Shown here: in pieces, positions 23,998 to 34,555 of the stretch
Numbering within the stretch: the first letter of the stretch is position 1
Layout of the letters: each line of letters starts with the position of its first letter
Origin: Metridium senile
Lineage: Eukaryota > Cnidaria > Anthozoa > Actiniaria > Metridiidae
Direction of reading: 5' to 3'
DNA: 64,000 nt
Assembly (NCBI GenBank): GCA_949775045.1
Contig: OX459098.1
Span: 21,930,375 to 21,994,374 of the forward strand
The notes under the pieces: model-generated
Told to the model about the DNA's origin: nothing
Seen by the model: the letters and a program-made list of their open reading frames with translations, nothing else
The model's database searches: none
Position numbers and translations under genes: made by a program

Positions 23998-25787
23998 CCA
24001 TTCACCAATAATATCATCCTAAACATCACTTTCATCCTTATTATTACCATCTTCACCGTAATAGTCCCTTCACAGTTTCCTGCGCCATCTTGAAAGGTAG
24101 CCAGGCCTTTGCATCGAAGCGAGACGAACGTTGAGCTTACAATGATATATTGACGAGAATAGTTGTCCGGTAAGATGTTAAAAGGCCTCTATCCTTGCAA
24201 GCTCAACGTTCGTCTTGTTTCGATGCAAAGGCCCGGCTACCTTTCAAGATGGCGCAGGGAACTGTGAAGGGGACTATTAAGACAGTGGATATCGATGATT
24301 GTCATCATCATCATATCTTAATTACCATTGTTAATGTCGTCATTAATATCGTTAATGTTGTTTCTTTAAGGGACCTTAGCGAAAACCCTGTTCAGGAATG
24401 GAACACATCCGGGATATTATCCCACATACCGCGTCTAACATCACTAGACATGACGTCATTGCCGTTACCATGGAAGAAACAATTAATACCAACGTCTCCT
24501 AGGCGACCATCATTATGCAAACCAGCTACATCACTTTTACTGCTACCACATCTTATTGAAATAAAAGGAGCCTCGTGGAGTCGATTGTGTTCAAATTGTT
24601 CGTTGCTAAGGACAACCAACACAACACAGCTCAGTTTCTATGGAAACGAGTCATCAAGGTTTATTAAGGAATACGCTTGTCGTTCTAAAACTACTACACC
24701 GAGTGCATTCTTAAGAAATTTAGCAAAGTATGGTTTCCTAGCAACATGTGTCCTTAGCAACCGAGAGTGTTTTAAATCAGAGGTCAAAGTTGTTGTCATG
24801 GCACCGTGTAGAGATACAACGTTAGGTGTAATGGGCTTGCAGTACATCCTAGGGCCGGCAGCGATAGTTTTGAACTTGGTTGTTATCGGGACAGTGATCA
24901 ATTCTAAACGTCTTCGTCATAATAATGATATGCTATTGGTGACGAACATCGCTATCGGAGACCTTAGCAACGGTTTGTATTCATTAATCATCGTATCAAT
25001 CCACCAGACACGAACGTTTAGTCAGATGGAACTGTTTGCAGTTGATTACTGTGCATACGTAGGCTTATTCTGGATCCTAGGGTTAAGCCTTTCCGTATCT
25101 TTCTCGCTTGTCTTGACAATCGAACGCTTTAAATGTGTCGTTCGACAGAGTCGAATGAGCGCGTTGGAGGTGCTTTTGGCTTCGCTAGTATGTTGGGTGT
25201 TGTCGCTGTGTGCAACCATTTTACCAGGATTTGGTATCGGTAACTATCATCTAAATACCTACTGTATATCGGTATTTCCAACCAAGACTATCCCTGTACA
25301 GCTCTACTATAGTTTAACTATAGCCGGCACGGGTGCTGCCATGTATTTAATCTCAATACCTATATATCTCAAGATGTATATATTCGTGCGTAAATCAAGC
25401 AAGAACATGCGAGTTCGCGCGGATATTGAACTTGCGAAACGGGTTTTCACATTGGTAATGACAAACATGGTATTCTTCCTACTACCTATTATAATCTCCT
25501 TGGTTTTCGCTCGCGTTGAGCGCAATACTTCGAAGCTATCTCGAGAAGTTTCTGAGGTTTTAAACGCAGCGCTACCTCTCGTGTGCCTCACTATGAACTC
25601 TGTTCTCAATCCCATCCTATATTCGTTTAGAAGTAGGTTGTTCAGGAAAGAAGTTTCAAGCTGGCCATGTCGAATTCATCCCACAACCGACCGTAGTTCA
25701 TCGTTTAAATTGGGAACCACTCGTTCGGCTTATGTCCTTCAGAAAAGGGAAAACACACAAAATGGCACCTCGCTTTCTTCTCTCTAA
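20544..25787 (+). CDS. LGR-like leucine-rich-repeat GPCR, 588 aa
   Basis: Four exons in one open frame: 20544-20749, 23355-23426, 23496-23567 and 24371-25787, all joined in phase 2. Exon 1 encodes a signal peptide (MISNKLFLVVLSLFCGLRSL) and about 45 more residues ending EVCRL. The two 72-bp exons each encode one leucine-rich repeat (HGNISFLPNGLFKNFTSLIE; SLAENNIKTIEANAFVGLSS), the exon size usual in LGR receptors. The last exon completes a third repeat (DLSENPVQEW), a hinge of about 130 residues with several Cys, and seven membrane spans. Receptor motifs include NIAIGDLSNGLYSL (TM2), ERF after TM3, and NPILYSF (TM7). The ectodomain is much shorter than in vertebrate LGRs. Ligand unknown. The joining of exon 1 is the least certain part. 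Confidence 0.75.
20966..21115. mobile_element. Palindromic MITE-like repeat
   Basis: AAGTAATACCATGGCTCG is mirrored by GCCATGGTATTACTT, with inner arms GGGAAATTAGTGATTAAATT and AATTTAATCACTAATTTCCC. Confidence 0.65.
21503..21657. mobile_element. Palindromic repeat with TAAATTTCCCTC arms
   Basis: The left arm CCTCATGCATACAACATGAG continues into GGGAAATTTAGAAGACAAAG. The right arm is the inverted copy ending CATGTTGTATGCATGAGG. TAAATTTCCC occurs five times in the neighbourhood, suggesting nested or repeated insertion. Confidence 0.6.
22126..22195. repeat. Dispersed-repeat fragment
   Basis: ACTTGACGTTTCGCAGTCAACATGACTGC has the look of a widespread cnidarian retroelement terminus (GACGTTTCG followed by a short inverted pair GCAGTCA/TGACTGC). 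Only this fragment is present. Confidence 0.35.
22962..23106. mobile_element. Palindromic MITE in intron 1
   Basis: CTGTTGGAGCTTGTTCCGGA and TCCGGAACAAGCTCCAACAG are exact inverted ends, extended inward by AGTCAAAATTCA. Flanking GGGAACGTAG and GTACGTTCCC add an outer imperfect stem. Confidence 0.7.
23790..23960. repeat. Dispersed repeat, copy 1 (GGGCGAAGG...ACGTCAG)
   Basis: Contains CAACGAAGGGCGAAGGTTCAAAACGTCAG-like sequence and ends with GCAGCCTATACTAGTTTACT. Relatives lie at 26816-26950 and 39475-39620. It sits in intron 3 of the LGR-like gene. Confidence 0.55.
24060..24278. mobile_element. Palindromic MITE just before the receptor's last exon
   Basis: AATAGTCCCTTCACAGTT... and its inverted copy ending GGGACTATT flank arms including GCGCCATCTTGAAAGGTAGC and GAACGTTGAGCTT. 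An open frame begins inside the right arm (24195) and runs into the receptor exon. The LRR and the TTTCTTTAAG acceptor show that the exon really starts at 24371. Confidence 0.7.
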
Positions 25788-25808
25788 AGCTTTTAGTAAC
25801 TATTTGCA

Positions 25809-25814
25809 AATAAA
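25809..25814 (+). terminator. Polyadenylation signal of the receptor gene
   Basis: AATAAA 22 bp after the stop codon. Confidence 0.55.
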
Positions 25815-25915
25815 CTCTTGTAAATATTAAGAAAATGTAAATATGACATCTATAAATATGTGTAAATATGACACATGTAAAGAAATATGCATTCTCGTAC
25901 CCACATGCAGAGAGC

Positions 25916-26345
25916 AATTCGGTCGTTACTTTCTCCCTTCGATGCAGGGAGAAAGCAACACAGCGGTCAAATTAACGACTACGCGCGCATGCTTGGCAAA
26001 ACTTTCACAGCGGTAAATTTGCCACCATTGTAAACTTAGGAATTTCGGACTACAGTGTTAGACTTTAAGACTACAGAAGTCGATTTATAAGAAATTCCCT
26101 GAATATATCAGCTTGAAGTTTCGTGTACATAACCTTTGTTATATTGTAAAGCTACCATGAGTCTACACTTTTGTATTGTTGTTTATATTTTGAGGAAAAA
26201 AAAACGATGAAAGTCGTACACTCCATCGTTTTTTATAGAGTCCCGTACGAATGTCAGATTTATGTGCTGGATAATTTTACTTTTTTTTGCTCATGCGTAG
26301 TCGTTTGACCGCTGTGTTGGAGAAAGTATCAACCGCACGAATTGT
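25916..26345. mobile_element. Repeat with CACAGCGGTCAAA inverted ends
   Basis: The left side holds GGAGAAAGCAACACAGCGGTCAAA and CGACTACGC. The right side holds GCGTAGTCGTTTGACCGCTGTGTTGGAGAAAG. The interior segment around 26080-26170 matches 31680-31760 in inverted orientation, so the repeats at 25916 and 31459 are relatives. Confidence 0.6.
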
Positions 26346-26815
26346 CTCTTGGCACGGGAATGAGAAATATGTAAATGTGACATCTATAAAGAAGTATGTA
26401 CAAACTATACAAATAAATATAAATATATGAAATGTTTCCTCAATTAGAAATGCCTAGTTAAAGTTTTCCAAAATTCTTCGGGTATGTCGAAACTCTCTTG
26501 CAATTCTCAAGAGATGGGCCTACTGTGGTGTTTGAGATAGAGAAAGACTGAGGCGGTAGGTCGTTTGTGATCTGAATCACACAGGAAACCCAACGAAGGT
26601 GTCTAAAACTTACAGTGCACATTGGCATACAGATAAGTTACGGATTTCAAACACATCCGGATTCACTCGACAAGAATCAGTGTTTCTTACGTTAAAGGGA
26701 TATTTTGTTACAATGAGCTTTTAGTAACATTTCAACGCCAGGCAAATCGTGCAGCTATTCGGTCCGGTTTACATGCTCGAACATACGTGTCTCTGTATAG
26801 ATGGAAACTAGCGAG

Positions 26816-26950
26816 TAAACTAGTATAGGCTGCGTCAGTGTTTGATATAAATAATAGGTAATATAATCCGACGAAGGGCTAAAGCTCGAAACGTCAGTAA
26901 TGTTAAGTCAACATTTTTTACGGTGTTACAAATTTCATTCTATTACATAT
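26816..26950. repeat. Dispersed repeat, copy 2
   Basis: GTAAACTAGTATAGGCTGCGT followed by CGACGAAGGGCTAAAGCTCG, AAACGTCAG and GTTAAGTCAACATTTTTTACGG. The last segments match 39500-39545 almost base for base. Confidence 0.6.
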
Positions 26951-27059
26951 CCGTATAGATGGATTGCAACCATTCCCAAGAGAGTGAATTGAACAAAAGA
27001 AACGGCAGCCATGCTGGTGGTCTTGTCAAAAGAAAACCATCACCGTGAATTTAAGACCG

Positions 27060-27130
27060 TTGGTTTTATTTATTTATTTTATTTATTAAACTTACACTGG
27101 GTAACAATCAATTATAAGAACGAAAACTAG
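27060..27130. repeat. Retroposon-tail-like TTTA tandem
   Basis: TTTATTTATTTATTTTATTTATTAAAC followed by ACACTGGGTAACA resembles the reversed 3' end of a LINE or SINE. No coding part was seen. Confidence 0.35.
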
Positions 27131-27313
27131 AAATAACTGTTATAGTAATATTAAAAAATATCAGCGAGGGACGACAGGGACTGCCACTACAGGTGAGCTT
27201 AGTGTTTACAAGTGTTGATATTGTGATGCTAATTTGATAATCCATCTATGTTCATCTCTAATGTCCTTAAAGATTATTAAACTGATTCACCCTTTATATT
27301 TATATTTATATTC

Positions 27314-27397
27314 AATTTATAAAAGAAAAGTAAGAATATAAATATATGATGAATAGTATTCATCACATACTTTTATTCTTACTTTTCTTTTATAAAT
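27314..27397. repeat. AT-rich perfect palindrome
   Basis: TTTATAAAAGAAAAGTAAGAAT is mirrored by ATTCTTACTTTTCTTTTATAAA around GATGAATAGTATTCATC. Confidence 0.7.
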
Positions 27398-27746
27398 TTC
27401 TTTCACCATTATCATACCACCGTTCACTCCACATGTACACCTACAGTCGATTCATATGCATCGCCCTTGCGGTCATTAAGATATTTCCGGCACACTCCAC
27501 ACACCATATCACACCATATCCAATTCCACCTCAGTTTGAGACGCCACATATATTCACACTTGCCACGACATGCACTCTACAACTCCTACATCCCCACCCA
27601 CCTTCCCTCAAAAGATGTGTTGGTACGAATACCTGCTTTTAAACATGTCATTTAGCATTGACCTAAATTCTTACCCATTCGCATACCTTTATTTTTTTAT
27701 TTACATACAGGTCAATGCATTTGCACATGACTCTTTTTTTACATAA

Positions 27747-28004
27747 AAACAAAAATCCTGTGAAATCTATTTTACTGGTGTCGACAAATATCATTATATA
27801 GTTGGCAACTACTACAATGTAGGGCTGAAATTGCTTTTTATGCACGATAATCTAAATTGTAGTTATATATTTACATTAGATTTACCCACATAATAAATGT
27901 ATAAACTGGTGTGACGCAATGAGCCACAGGAAACCCAAGCTGCCAGGCTAAAATGTATGAGCCAGCGATAAAATTGTGGTCAGTGGTTAATTTCATAATT
28001 CAAA
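27747..28004 (+). promoter_or_regulatory. MRPL40 upstream region, duplicated at 9417
   Basis: The 258 bp before the MRPL40 ATG, continuing to 28018, have a second gapless copy at 9417-9688. The region contains CCACAGGAAACCCAAGC, a relative of the CACAGG transposon termini, about 80 bp before the ATG. Confidence 0.6.
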
Positions 28005-28535
28005 ATGGCGTCTTTCACGAGAGTTGGGATGTCTTTATTTTCTCGAACAACTGCTCTCTCTGTTAGACAATCCATTCCCTTAAGACACGCACCTAACGTC
28101 AAGAAAAAGTCAAAACAAGGCAAAGATCTAAAGAACAAAAAGAAATCCCTGATAGTTATACGAAAGCCGAGTGAAATTGTTCCACCGACCGACCCCGAAG
28201 CCATTCGTAATCCTGCACTGCTAGAACCAGCACGACAAAGAACCGGCACAAAACTTGACGAGAAAGAAGAAGAACGAAGGATTCTACTACAGAAAGAGTG
28301 GTCAAGGTATAAAATGCAGCAACATAGAGAAGATTTACATCGTATTCAAGAAATGACAAGGTCACGTGAAGAAGCATTGAAAGAATTGAAGAAAAGTTCC
28401 ATGTACTTGTATTTAGAGGCGATCAAAATAGATCAGACACTGTTTCCTGTACAGTTTACAGGACCTACGGAAACACCTCCTATTGCTGGATATTCTGCAC
28501 CAGACTTGGATCCTGATGAAAAGAGAAAGAATTAG
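28005..28535 (+). CDS. MRPL40: Mitochondrial large-subunit ribosomal protein mL40
   Basis: Intronless, 176 aa (human about 206). The first 30 residues are basic and hydroxylated without acidic residues, as in a mitochondrial import presequence (MASFTRVGMSLFSRTTALSV). A Lys-rich stretch follows. The family core is clear: EEERRILLQKEWSRYKMQQH, REEALKELKKSS, EAIKIDQTLFPVQFTGPTET, then PPIAGY. These match the human mL40 pattern of ALLLKKWSLYKQQE, AIKRDPNLFPF and TPPIPNY as I recall it. It is a structural protein of the mitochondrial 39S subunit. The ATG has the context CAAAATGGCG, the same as ZFYVE19 and COA4 nearby. Intronless structure could reflect ancient retroposition, but the upstream region and intact frame argue for a functional gene. 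Confidence 0.9.
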   Translation: MASFTRVGMSLFSRTTALSVRQSIPLRHAPNVKKKSKQGKDLKNKKKSLIVIRKPSEIVPPTDPEAIRNPALLEPARQRTGTKLDEKEEERRILLQKEWSRYKMQQHREDLHRIQEMTRSREEALKELKKSSMYLYLEAIKIDQTLFPVQFTGPTETPPIAGYSAPDLDPDEKRKN

Positions 28536-29275
28536 TTTTAATGACTTCATGTTAACTGCAATCTTGGACAAAGATGTCTGGCAAAATGTGATTTTTGAGT
28601 AAAAACTAAAATCCCCCTTAAATCAATGCTGCATGACAGCTGAAGCATTGTCGAACCCAACCATATCAACATTGACCAGGCGTGTGTGGGCATGAGGGTA
28701 CCCCTTTGTAGTTTGATGCCTATAATGAAAATATTTGATATTGAGAAATTCGTCATCTATCTTTGTTTAATATCAGTTGTGGGACGTGTACAATGTGTGC
28801 TATCTCCTTATTTGGTTTCCCTTATCTTAGTACGAGGGTACACTTGTTGTCAGAATTGTGTCCTACAATCTAGAAGTGTACACAAGTGTTAGAAATGTGG
28901 ACAAAAGTTGTATCTGTCTGAAATAGAAATGTAAAAAGAAGTGGAAATGTCCTTTCATGAAGGTACATTCAATTGTACACAGTGATTTGTGACATAAATT
29001 TGAAAGGTTCATAAAATGCAAAATGCTTTCAGTCTGGAAATGAAACTTGAAGAATATTAAACACACTCAATCTTCCTCAAATAGTTTATTTGTAATATTC
29101 AATATTGTGAATGCTTTTAGCAAAGTTTTTTTACATGAAGTATTCTCATAATTATTTACAATCATCATCCTAATTAATAATATTTAACCTAGATGTCTAG
29201 AAGCTTCTAATAACATTGTATTAGAGTGTTCAATTTAAACTCGTGCATGAACTATGATTATTAGTGCTATATTTA

Positions 29276-29491
29276 CAGTGCAAATCAAAAAACCGTGGGC
29301 ACCCAGAAATATTTTAGAAATCGTTTATTGTTGGTTGAACAACTCAGAAACAACTATATCACTGCAAGAAGTTTGACTGATGTGTAGTATGATAATTGTT
29401 TTGTAGTTAAGAGTTGTTTGTGAGTTGTTCAACGAACAATAAACGATTTCTAAAATATTTCTGGGTGCCCACGGTTTTTTTATTTGCACTG
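29276..29491. mobile_element. Mariner-type MITE, 216 bp, TA-flanked
   Basis: Ends CAGTGCAAATCAAAAAACCG and CGGTTTTTTTATTTGCACTG, continuing as GTGGGCACCCAGAAATATTT on each arm and further into AATCGTTTATTGTT. TA on both sides (29274-29275 and 29492-29493) fits a Tc1/mariner target duplication. Confidence 0.85.
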
Positions 29492-29573
29492 TAAGAGGTT
29501 TCAAAATACTTTATATCAATGACATTTACATGGGTTTTTTTGGTGCAATGTTCAAATCACTATGAAATAATAT

Positions 29574-29763
29574 CAACAGGTTCCCATTTAAATCTATGCA
29601 AATTTTGTTGATGTGTGCTAAACATACAGATCAACCAATCAGAGAAGTTCACTTCAGAAATAATATACTCTGATTGGTTGATCTGTGTGTTTAGCACACA
29701 TCAACACAATTTGCATAAGTACAGATTAAATGGGAAAGTACAGATTTAAATGGGAACCTGTTT
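29574..29763. mobile_element. Palindromic MITE (TTCCCATTTAAAT ends)
   Basis: CAGGTTCCCATTTAAAT and ATTTAAATGGGAACCTG bound inverted arms TGCAAATTTTGTTGATGTGT and GCACACATCAACACAATTTG. The core contains GATCAACCAATCAGAG and its complement. A partial second copy lies at 62781-62874. Confidence 0.8.
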
Positions 29764-29840
29764 ATCTGAATTCGGTAATTTGCAATATTTTTACATCTGT
29801 AAGCTTATTTAAAAAATAATAATCTGGATTCATTTCAATA

Positions 29841-32800
29841 TCATGAAACTTTCTTCTTTGGTTTGTATGCAGATACAGTGTGCTCTTCAGGATCTTCATC
29901 CTTGTGATCTTCTCTGAAATAATACAAACATTCAATTTCTTTAAGTATTTTGTCAAATGTACAAACATCTGGTTTTCCTGGCAAATGTAGACCGTGAACA
30001 GTCCCTACTTTTTCCTCCAGATTCCACAAATAAAACTTTTACTAACTTTGAATAAAATGCAGACGAGCCCCTAATCCCTGCTCACCCATGTTTTATTTAA
30101 AGGCTCATTTTTCTCTCATTTCCTCAGAATATTGAGGAAAGAAGAAAAGGCTTGCAGTCTAATTAAATGCACAAACCTGAAACATCTTTTACAGTATAAG
30201 TCATCATCGCATCCATGGCAACGTAATACTGCATTAGCATTACATATACAGCACCATGGTAACTCGTCATCATCACTATCAGCTTCATACTCTTTACTAA
30301 ATATACTGGATGGTTTGTTGTATGAAGTGGAATCAACAATATCCTGTAACCAAAATAAGCCATTGTTATCACCATAATCACTATCATAATCATAATTACT
30401 ATCAATGTCATCATCATCAAAATTTCTTTAAATATTTTCATCAGTATTATCATCACCATCGTCATTACTATCAATAACATCATCATCATAATTATTAACA
30501 GTATAATCATCAGCATCATCATTAAATTATCAATAGTTAATGTCAATGTATATCAATGTTACAGTAATGTTACACTGTCTTACACTTGTTTTCCCTTTGT
30601 TCGTTTTATCTTGTTGACCTTTGCTAGGTTTTTCTTTCTTTCCAGGCAGATCTACAGGTAAAAAAGACAAAGCACGGTATGGTCAGTAAAAGTCCCCTGT
30701 ACCAGCTCTAGTGAATAATGCTATCTAAGGCCAGAATAAAAATAACTTGTTTCGTGGAAATGTTGAGTCCATGTGAGTGGAGTGTTGTGTGATGGAAATA
30801 CTAATTTAGTGGTAGTATGTGTGTTTTGTGATATAAATACCTAATGTAGTGGTAGTTAGCTAGTGTAAGTGTGTCTGATACTTAAATTTAGCTAGTTTTG
30901 GCAACAATTCTGGATGACGATTCCCTTTATGATGAAATAAAAACAGTATCACATACCATATCCCATAGCTTTTGTTTTATCATCAAGAAACGATTCATGT
31001 AAAACCTGTAACAAATGTATTTGACTGTCATTTTACAAAGACACAACGTTGCCACTAAAAAGAGATGATTGCATTATTATGATGTAACAAACCTTTTGTA
31101 GATATTTTGCATTGTATTCTTCTTCATCATCACTGTCAATATCCTGTGGCACAGGATTACTATAGACACCTGTCAGTATAAACAATATTAGTTGGTATAT
31201 ATATGCGTACATGATTGCAGTGTTTCATAAGAAATTGTAAATAATTCTTTCAGTTTTTGGTAAGGATATGCAGCTGAGACCCTAAACACTTGGGGCCAGT
31301 TGTACAAAGCCTGGATAAAGTTATCCACTTGATAAGAGTCATCCAGTGTATAGAATTTGTATACTCATTAGGTTTTATCCATTGGATAGGGATTTATCTT
31401 CATACAAACGGCTCCAGACCCTGTTCCAGAGTGGAATCACATCCCTCTTCCAGATGTCTAGCCTGATTTTCAGAGTAGGCCTGGGTCCTATGCTATCACT
31501 TTTTCCTCAAACTCCGTAGAACTAACACAGCTGTCAAACGCATGCATGAAAAAACAAGTAAAATGATCCAACACCATGCAACTTCGTTCCTAGGCTTAAT
31601 TTTCGCACAGACTCTATAAAAAACGATGGATTGGACGACTTTCATCACTTTTTTCTCAAAATATAAACAAAAATACAAAACTATAGACTCATGGTAGCTT
31701 TAAAATATAACAAAGGCTATGTACACAAACTTCAAGCTTATATATTCAGGGAATTTGTTATAAATTGACTTCAAACACTTTTACAATCCAAAATTTAGAG
31801 CTGTGAAAATTTTGCCACGCATGCGTAGTCGTTTGACCGCTGTGTTTGTAGAACTCCATAGTTTGGGGAGAAAGTGATAAAATCAGGCTACCAGATGTCA
31901 ATCATTTCATCCAATATCATCCAACAGGGTGTTCAAACGGGCACATGTTGGGTTTGTTTAAACAGGGCTTTATTTGTTAACCTTATTTTGATTGATTGAA
32001 TATTTAATGAACTCTTTGCTGACTTACTTGGATCAAGGCCCTTCAGACTTGCTAATCGTTCTTCTATATTTTTTTCAGTACTTTTTTCATGTTTACATTC
32101 TCCCATTGTTTTCATGATGAGCGCTTGTACTTCATCAGTATTGTCTGGTTTGGTTGCAGCTTCTGAATATGCTTCTCCATCAGCCTTTATAAACAATCAA
32201 ATTTATCAGTCAGCGAGGCTGAATCAAACCATCAGTCCTTCAATGAATCATTCAGTCAATTAATTGTCTTTTAATCAATAAATCAGTCAATCAAACAACC
32301 AGCTAGTCAACCATCTTAAGGTTACTGTCAACCTTCGCAAAACCTTTGCGACGCCTCCGTTTAAATATAATGTGCAATTATAATGTACATTACTTCTGCA
32401 AAACGTGCATATCATCATAATCTTTGTTCTATAAGCTTGAAAATGATATATAGTTTATTACCTTTTCCTTTAATGTGCGAAAAACAATTCTAAAATGAAG
32501 GCATGTCAAGAAGCTGGTTGACAGTAACCTTAAGCTAATCTACAATCTCACCATTAATCATTTACTTATTAATGCAGGCAGGTAGTCACTTCTTCAAACA
32601 ATTTATTATTACTCATAAAGCAATTTAAATGAGTCAAGAACAACAAGTCATTTACCTCATACCTTAGAGGAATCACCTTGTTTGTTCATAGCATCATCCA
32701 GTCTGCATTCACCAGTAACTTGATTCAATAAATCAGATATCTCCTCTTGGTCTGTCTTCTTTGGTACAAAAGCATTGATCTGTTCACAAAATACAATTAT

Positions 32801-34470
32801 GTAACTATATTTTATGAACAAAACATATTGAAAATGTTGATTTGTTTGATTTTACCTCTTGACTATTATATAAAAGAAATAGAAAACTCAACATCAGTGC
32901 TCTATAGATTACCGAGCACTTGGGAATTTTAAGAAGATCCAAGAAGTGTTGAATAGCACTTTGTTACAGCTATACGCATTGCGCCATTCCTATTATAATT
33001 TACTAAATATTATTATGTTCTTACATTGTTTTGTTGGTGACTGATTGGTTTTCTGCCTGACAGGTCCTCAAATCTTTTTCCAATATCTTCATCTGTTACT
33101 TTATTATTATGATTTCCACCTTAATGTGCAATATTTTTGTACATGAGTGTAATGCACCTATCATTTGCTTCCCCTCACCCCAAGATAACCCCAGGAATGT
33201 GTGGGGAATGGTACAGTTTTGGTATCCCTTTTTGTCCTGTAGTGGAGAGGCATTGTTCAATTATGGAGGTGAATACGCTAGGCCATGTGGATGTACCCAC
33301 AAGATTTGTTTGACTTGGTTTGCGGTATAGAACGATGGACACATTTGTGTGTTATTTTTGCCAATAAAAGGTGCTGTGTTGTAGGTTACTACTCCCCCAG
33401 AGGAGGGCTATTTGTCAGGCATTTTATGCCCTTTACCCAGAGGATTTGGATGTTTTGTTTGTCAAAGAAAAAAAAAACAATTCCCGGGGGTGTCCCGGGG
33501 GTCAACCATATATCAGAAGGAAATCAAATGATAAGTGCATAACATTTCTTGTGGTTTATAATAGCTATTATAATTGTAGACAATAAATATGTTATAAAAA
33601 GCAATATTTGTGACCTTTATCCTCTCTTAGCTGCTGCAGCCTTTGTCTAATACTGTCATCAGGGTCCAATGGTCTACCACTATCTGCAGATTGATTAATG
33701 ACTGGTATATTTTGTGCTGTTTGGTTTGAACTTGTTGTTAGTATTCTTGGCTCTGGGACTTTGTTCAAATCATTTTGCTGTCTTTTGTGTTCTGTACTTG
33801 GAGGACTGAAAAAAAAAGTTCTACAGTGAGGATACTCGAACCGTGAACACTTTGAGTTTTTTTGTCCCTTTTTTTAACCTACATTCCATGACTGAATAGA
33901 TTAGAAATAAGATTTATTATGAACACTTAGTGTATTTGAAATTTTTAGAGGTTTTGAAGCAGTAGAAAGTTCAGAAAATAATAACATGAAAAAAAGTCAA
34001 GTGTTCACGGTTCGAGTATCCTCACTGTAAATAGGATAAAATAACTTAAATATATAAATAGATATTTTGTCATACATGTACCTTGTAAGCAGCTTGTAGC
34101 ATTTAAAACATACTCTCTGTTTGCTTGTTCCTTGGTTGGGTATGATGACAGATTGAGATGAGCAACTACTACAGAATATATGGCCACAATTCTTGCAGGA
34201 ATACTGCGTATTAAAGGTGGAAAAATACGCTTACTAACAGTTATAATCTCGATAATAAGTTAAGTTTGATATTAAAACGCGATGTCAAACATTGCTTGAA
34301 AATATATATTGTTACCATGAAAATATTACCTATTAGTTTTGTTAACAATTCTAGAAATATCTCTGCATTCGTACTATTTTGCAATTATACAGTTTTAAAT
34401 GTTATTTTACCTCTCTTTTGAACATGCCAAACTGTACGCCACAACCAAAACATTGCAAACCGGACGCCAT
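29841..34470 (-). CDS. ZFYVE19: Abscission/NoCut checkpoint regulator (ANCHR), 384 aa
   Basis: Eleven exons, all GT-AG with continuous phase: 34411-34470, 34082-34203, 33615-33805, 33025-33098, 32663-32779, 32028-32184, 31093-31169, 30957-31005, 30584-30651, 30177-30343, 29841-29913. The N-terminus is a FYVE-type zinc finger with all eight cysteines (7, 10, 23, 26, 31, 34, 51, 54) in the ZFYVE19 arrangement [32 protein letters not shown]. It lacks the classical RRHHCR box, as does human ANCHR. Two MIM-like helices follow ([30 protein letters not shown]), which in the human protein bind VPS4 or ESCRT-III-related partners. The C-terminus is a B-box-like finger ([27 protein letters not shown]). 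Human ANCHR delays abscission when chromatin bridges persist. The gene shares a promoter region with COA4. Confidence 0.9.
30350..30545. repeat. ATC/ATT-rich microsatellite in a ZFYVE19 intron
   Basis: About 195 bp of CATCATCAT, ATTATCATC and ATAATCACT variants between exons 9 and 10. Open frames across it encode only Met/Ile strings. Confidence 0.75.
31287..31412. mobile_element. MITE with GGGGCCAGTTGTACAAAGC end
   Basis: The left end GGGGCCAGTTGTACAAAGCC and right end ACAAACGGCTCCAGACC are imperfect inverted repeats, with inner GGATAAAGTTATCC and repeated TATCC/GGATA motifs. It lies in a ZFYVE19 intron. Confidence 0.55.
31459..31890. mobile_element. TAGCCTG-ended element, 9-bp target duplication
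   Basis: Ends TAGCCTGATTTT and AAAATCAGGCTA, with the direct repeat CCAGATGTC on both sides (31450-31458, 31891-31899). The 432-bp body is an inverted relative of 25916-26345. The short element at 57970 also has TAGCCTG ends. Confidence 0.75.
32320..32529. mobile_element. TTAA-flanked MITE
   Basis: Ends GGTTACTGTCAACC and GGTTGACAGTAACC with TTAA at 32316-32319 and 32530-32533. 210 bp, in a ZFYVE19 intron. It is a piggyBac/Kolobok-type layout. Confidence 0.8.
33824..34027. mobile_element. Mariner-type MITE in a ZFYVE19 intron
   Basis: Ends CAGTGAGGATACTCGAACCG and CGGTTCGAGTATCCTCACTG are exact inverted repeats, extended by TGAACACTT, with TA on both sides. The CAGTG start is shared with the element at 29276. 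Confidence 0.85.
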
Positions 34471-34555
34471 TTTGAACCTCGGCTAATACTTCATACTAAC
34501 TCAACCAAGTGTATCATTGGTACCTAGTCTCTCCCGTCTCAGTGCATGATCTAAA
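34471..34555. promoter_or_regulatory. Bidirectional promoter, ZFYVE19/COA4
   Basis: Only 85 bp separate the two divergent start codons. There is no TATA box. Both ATGs sit in AAAATGGCG. Coordinated expression is inferred from the spacing. Confidence 0.7.

Noticed and set aside
24195..24370. Extended N-terminus of the receptor frame
   Set aside because: It lies in a palindromic repeat and intron sequence. The LRR pattern and the AAG acceptor place the exon start at 24371.
26872..26905. Functional hammerhead ribozyme
   Set aside because: The core reads CCGACGA instead of CUGANGA and stem III would have no loop, so activity is not supported.
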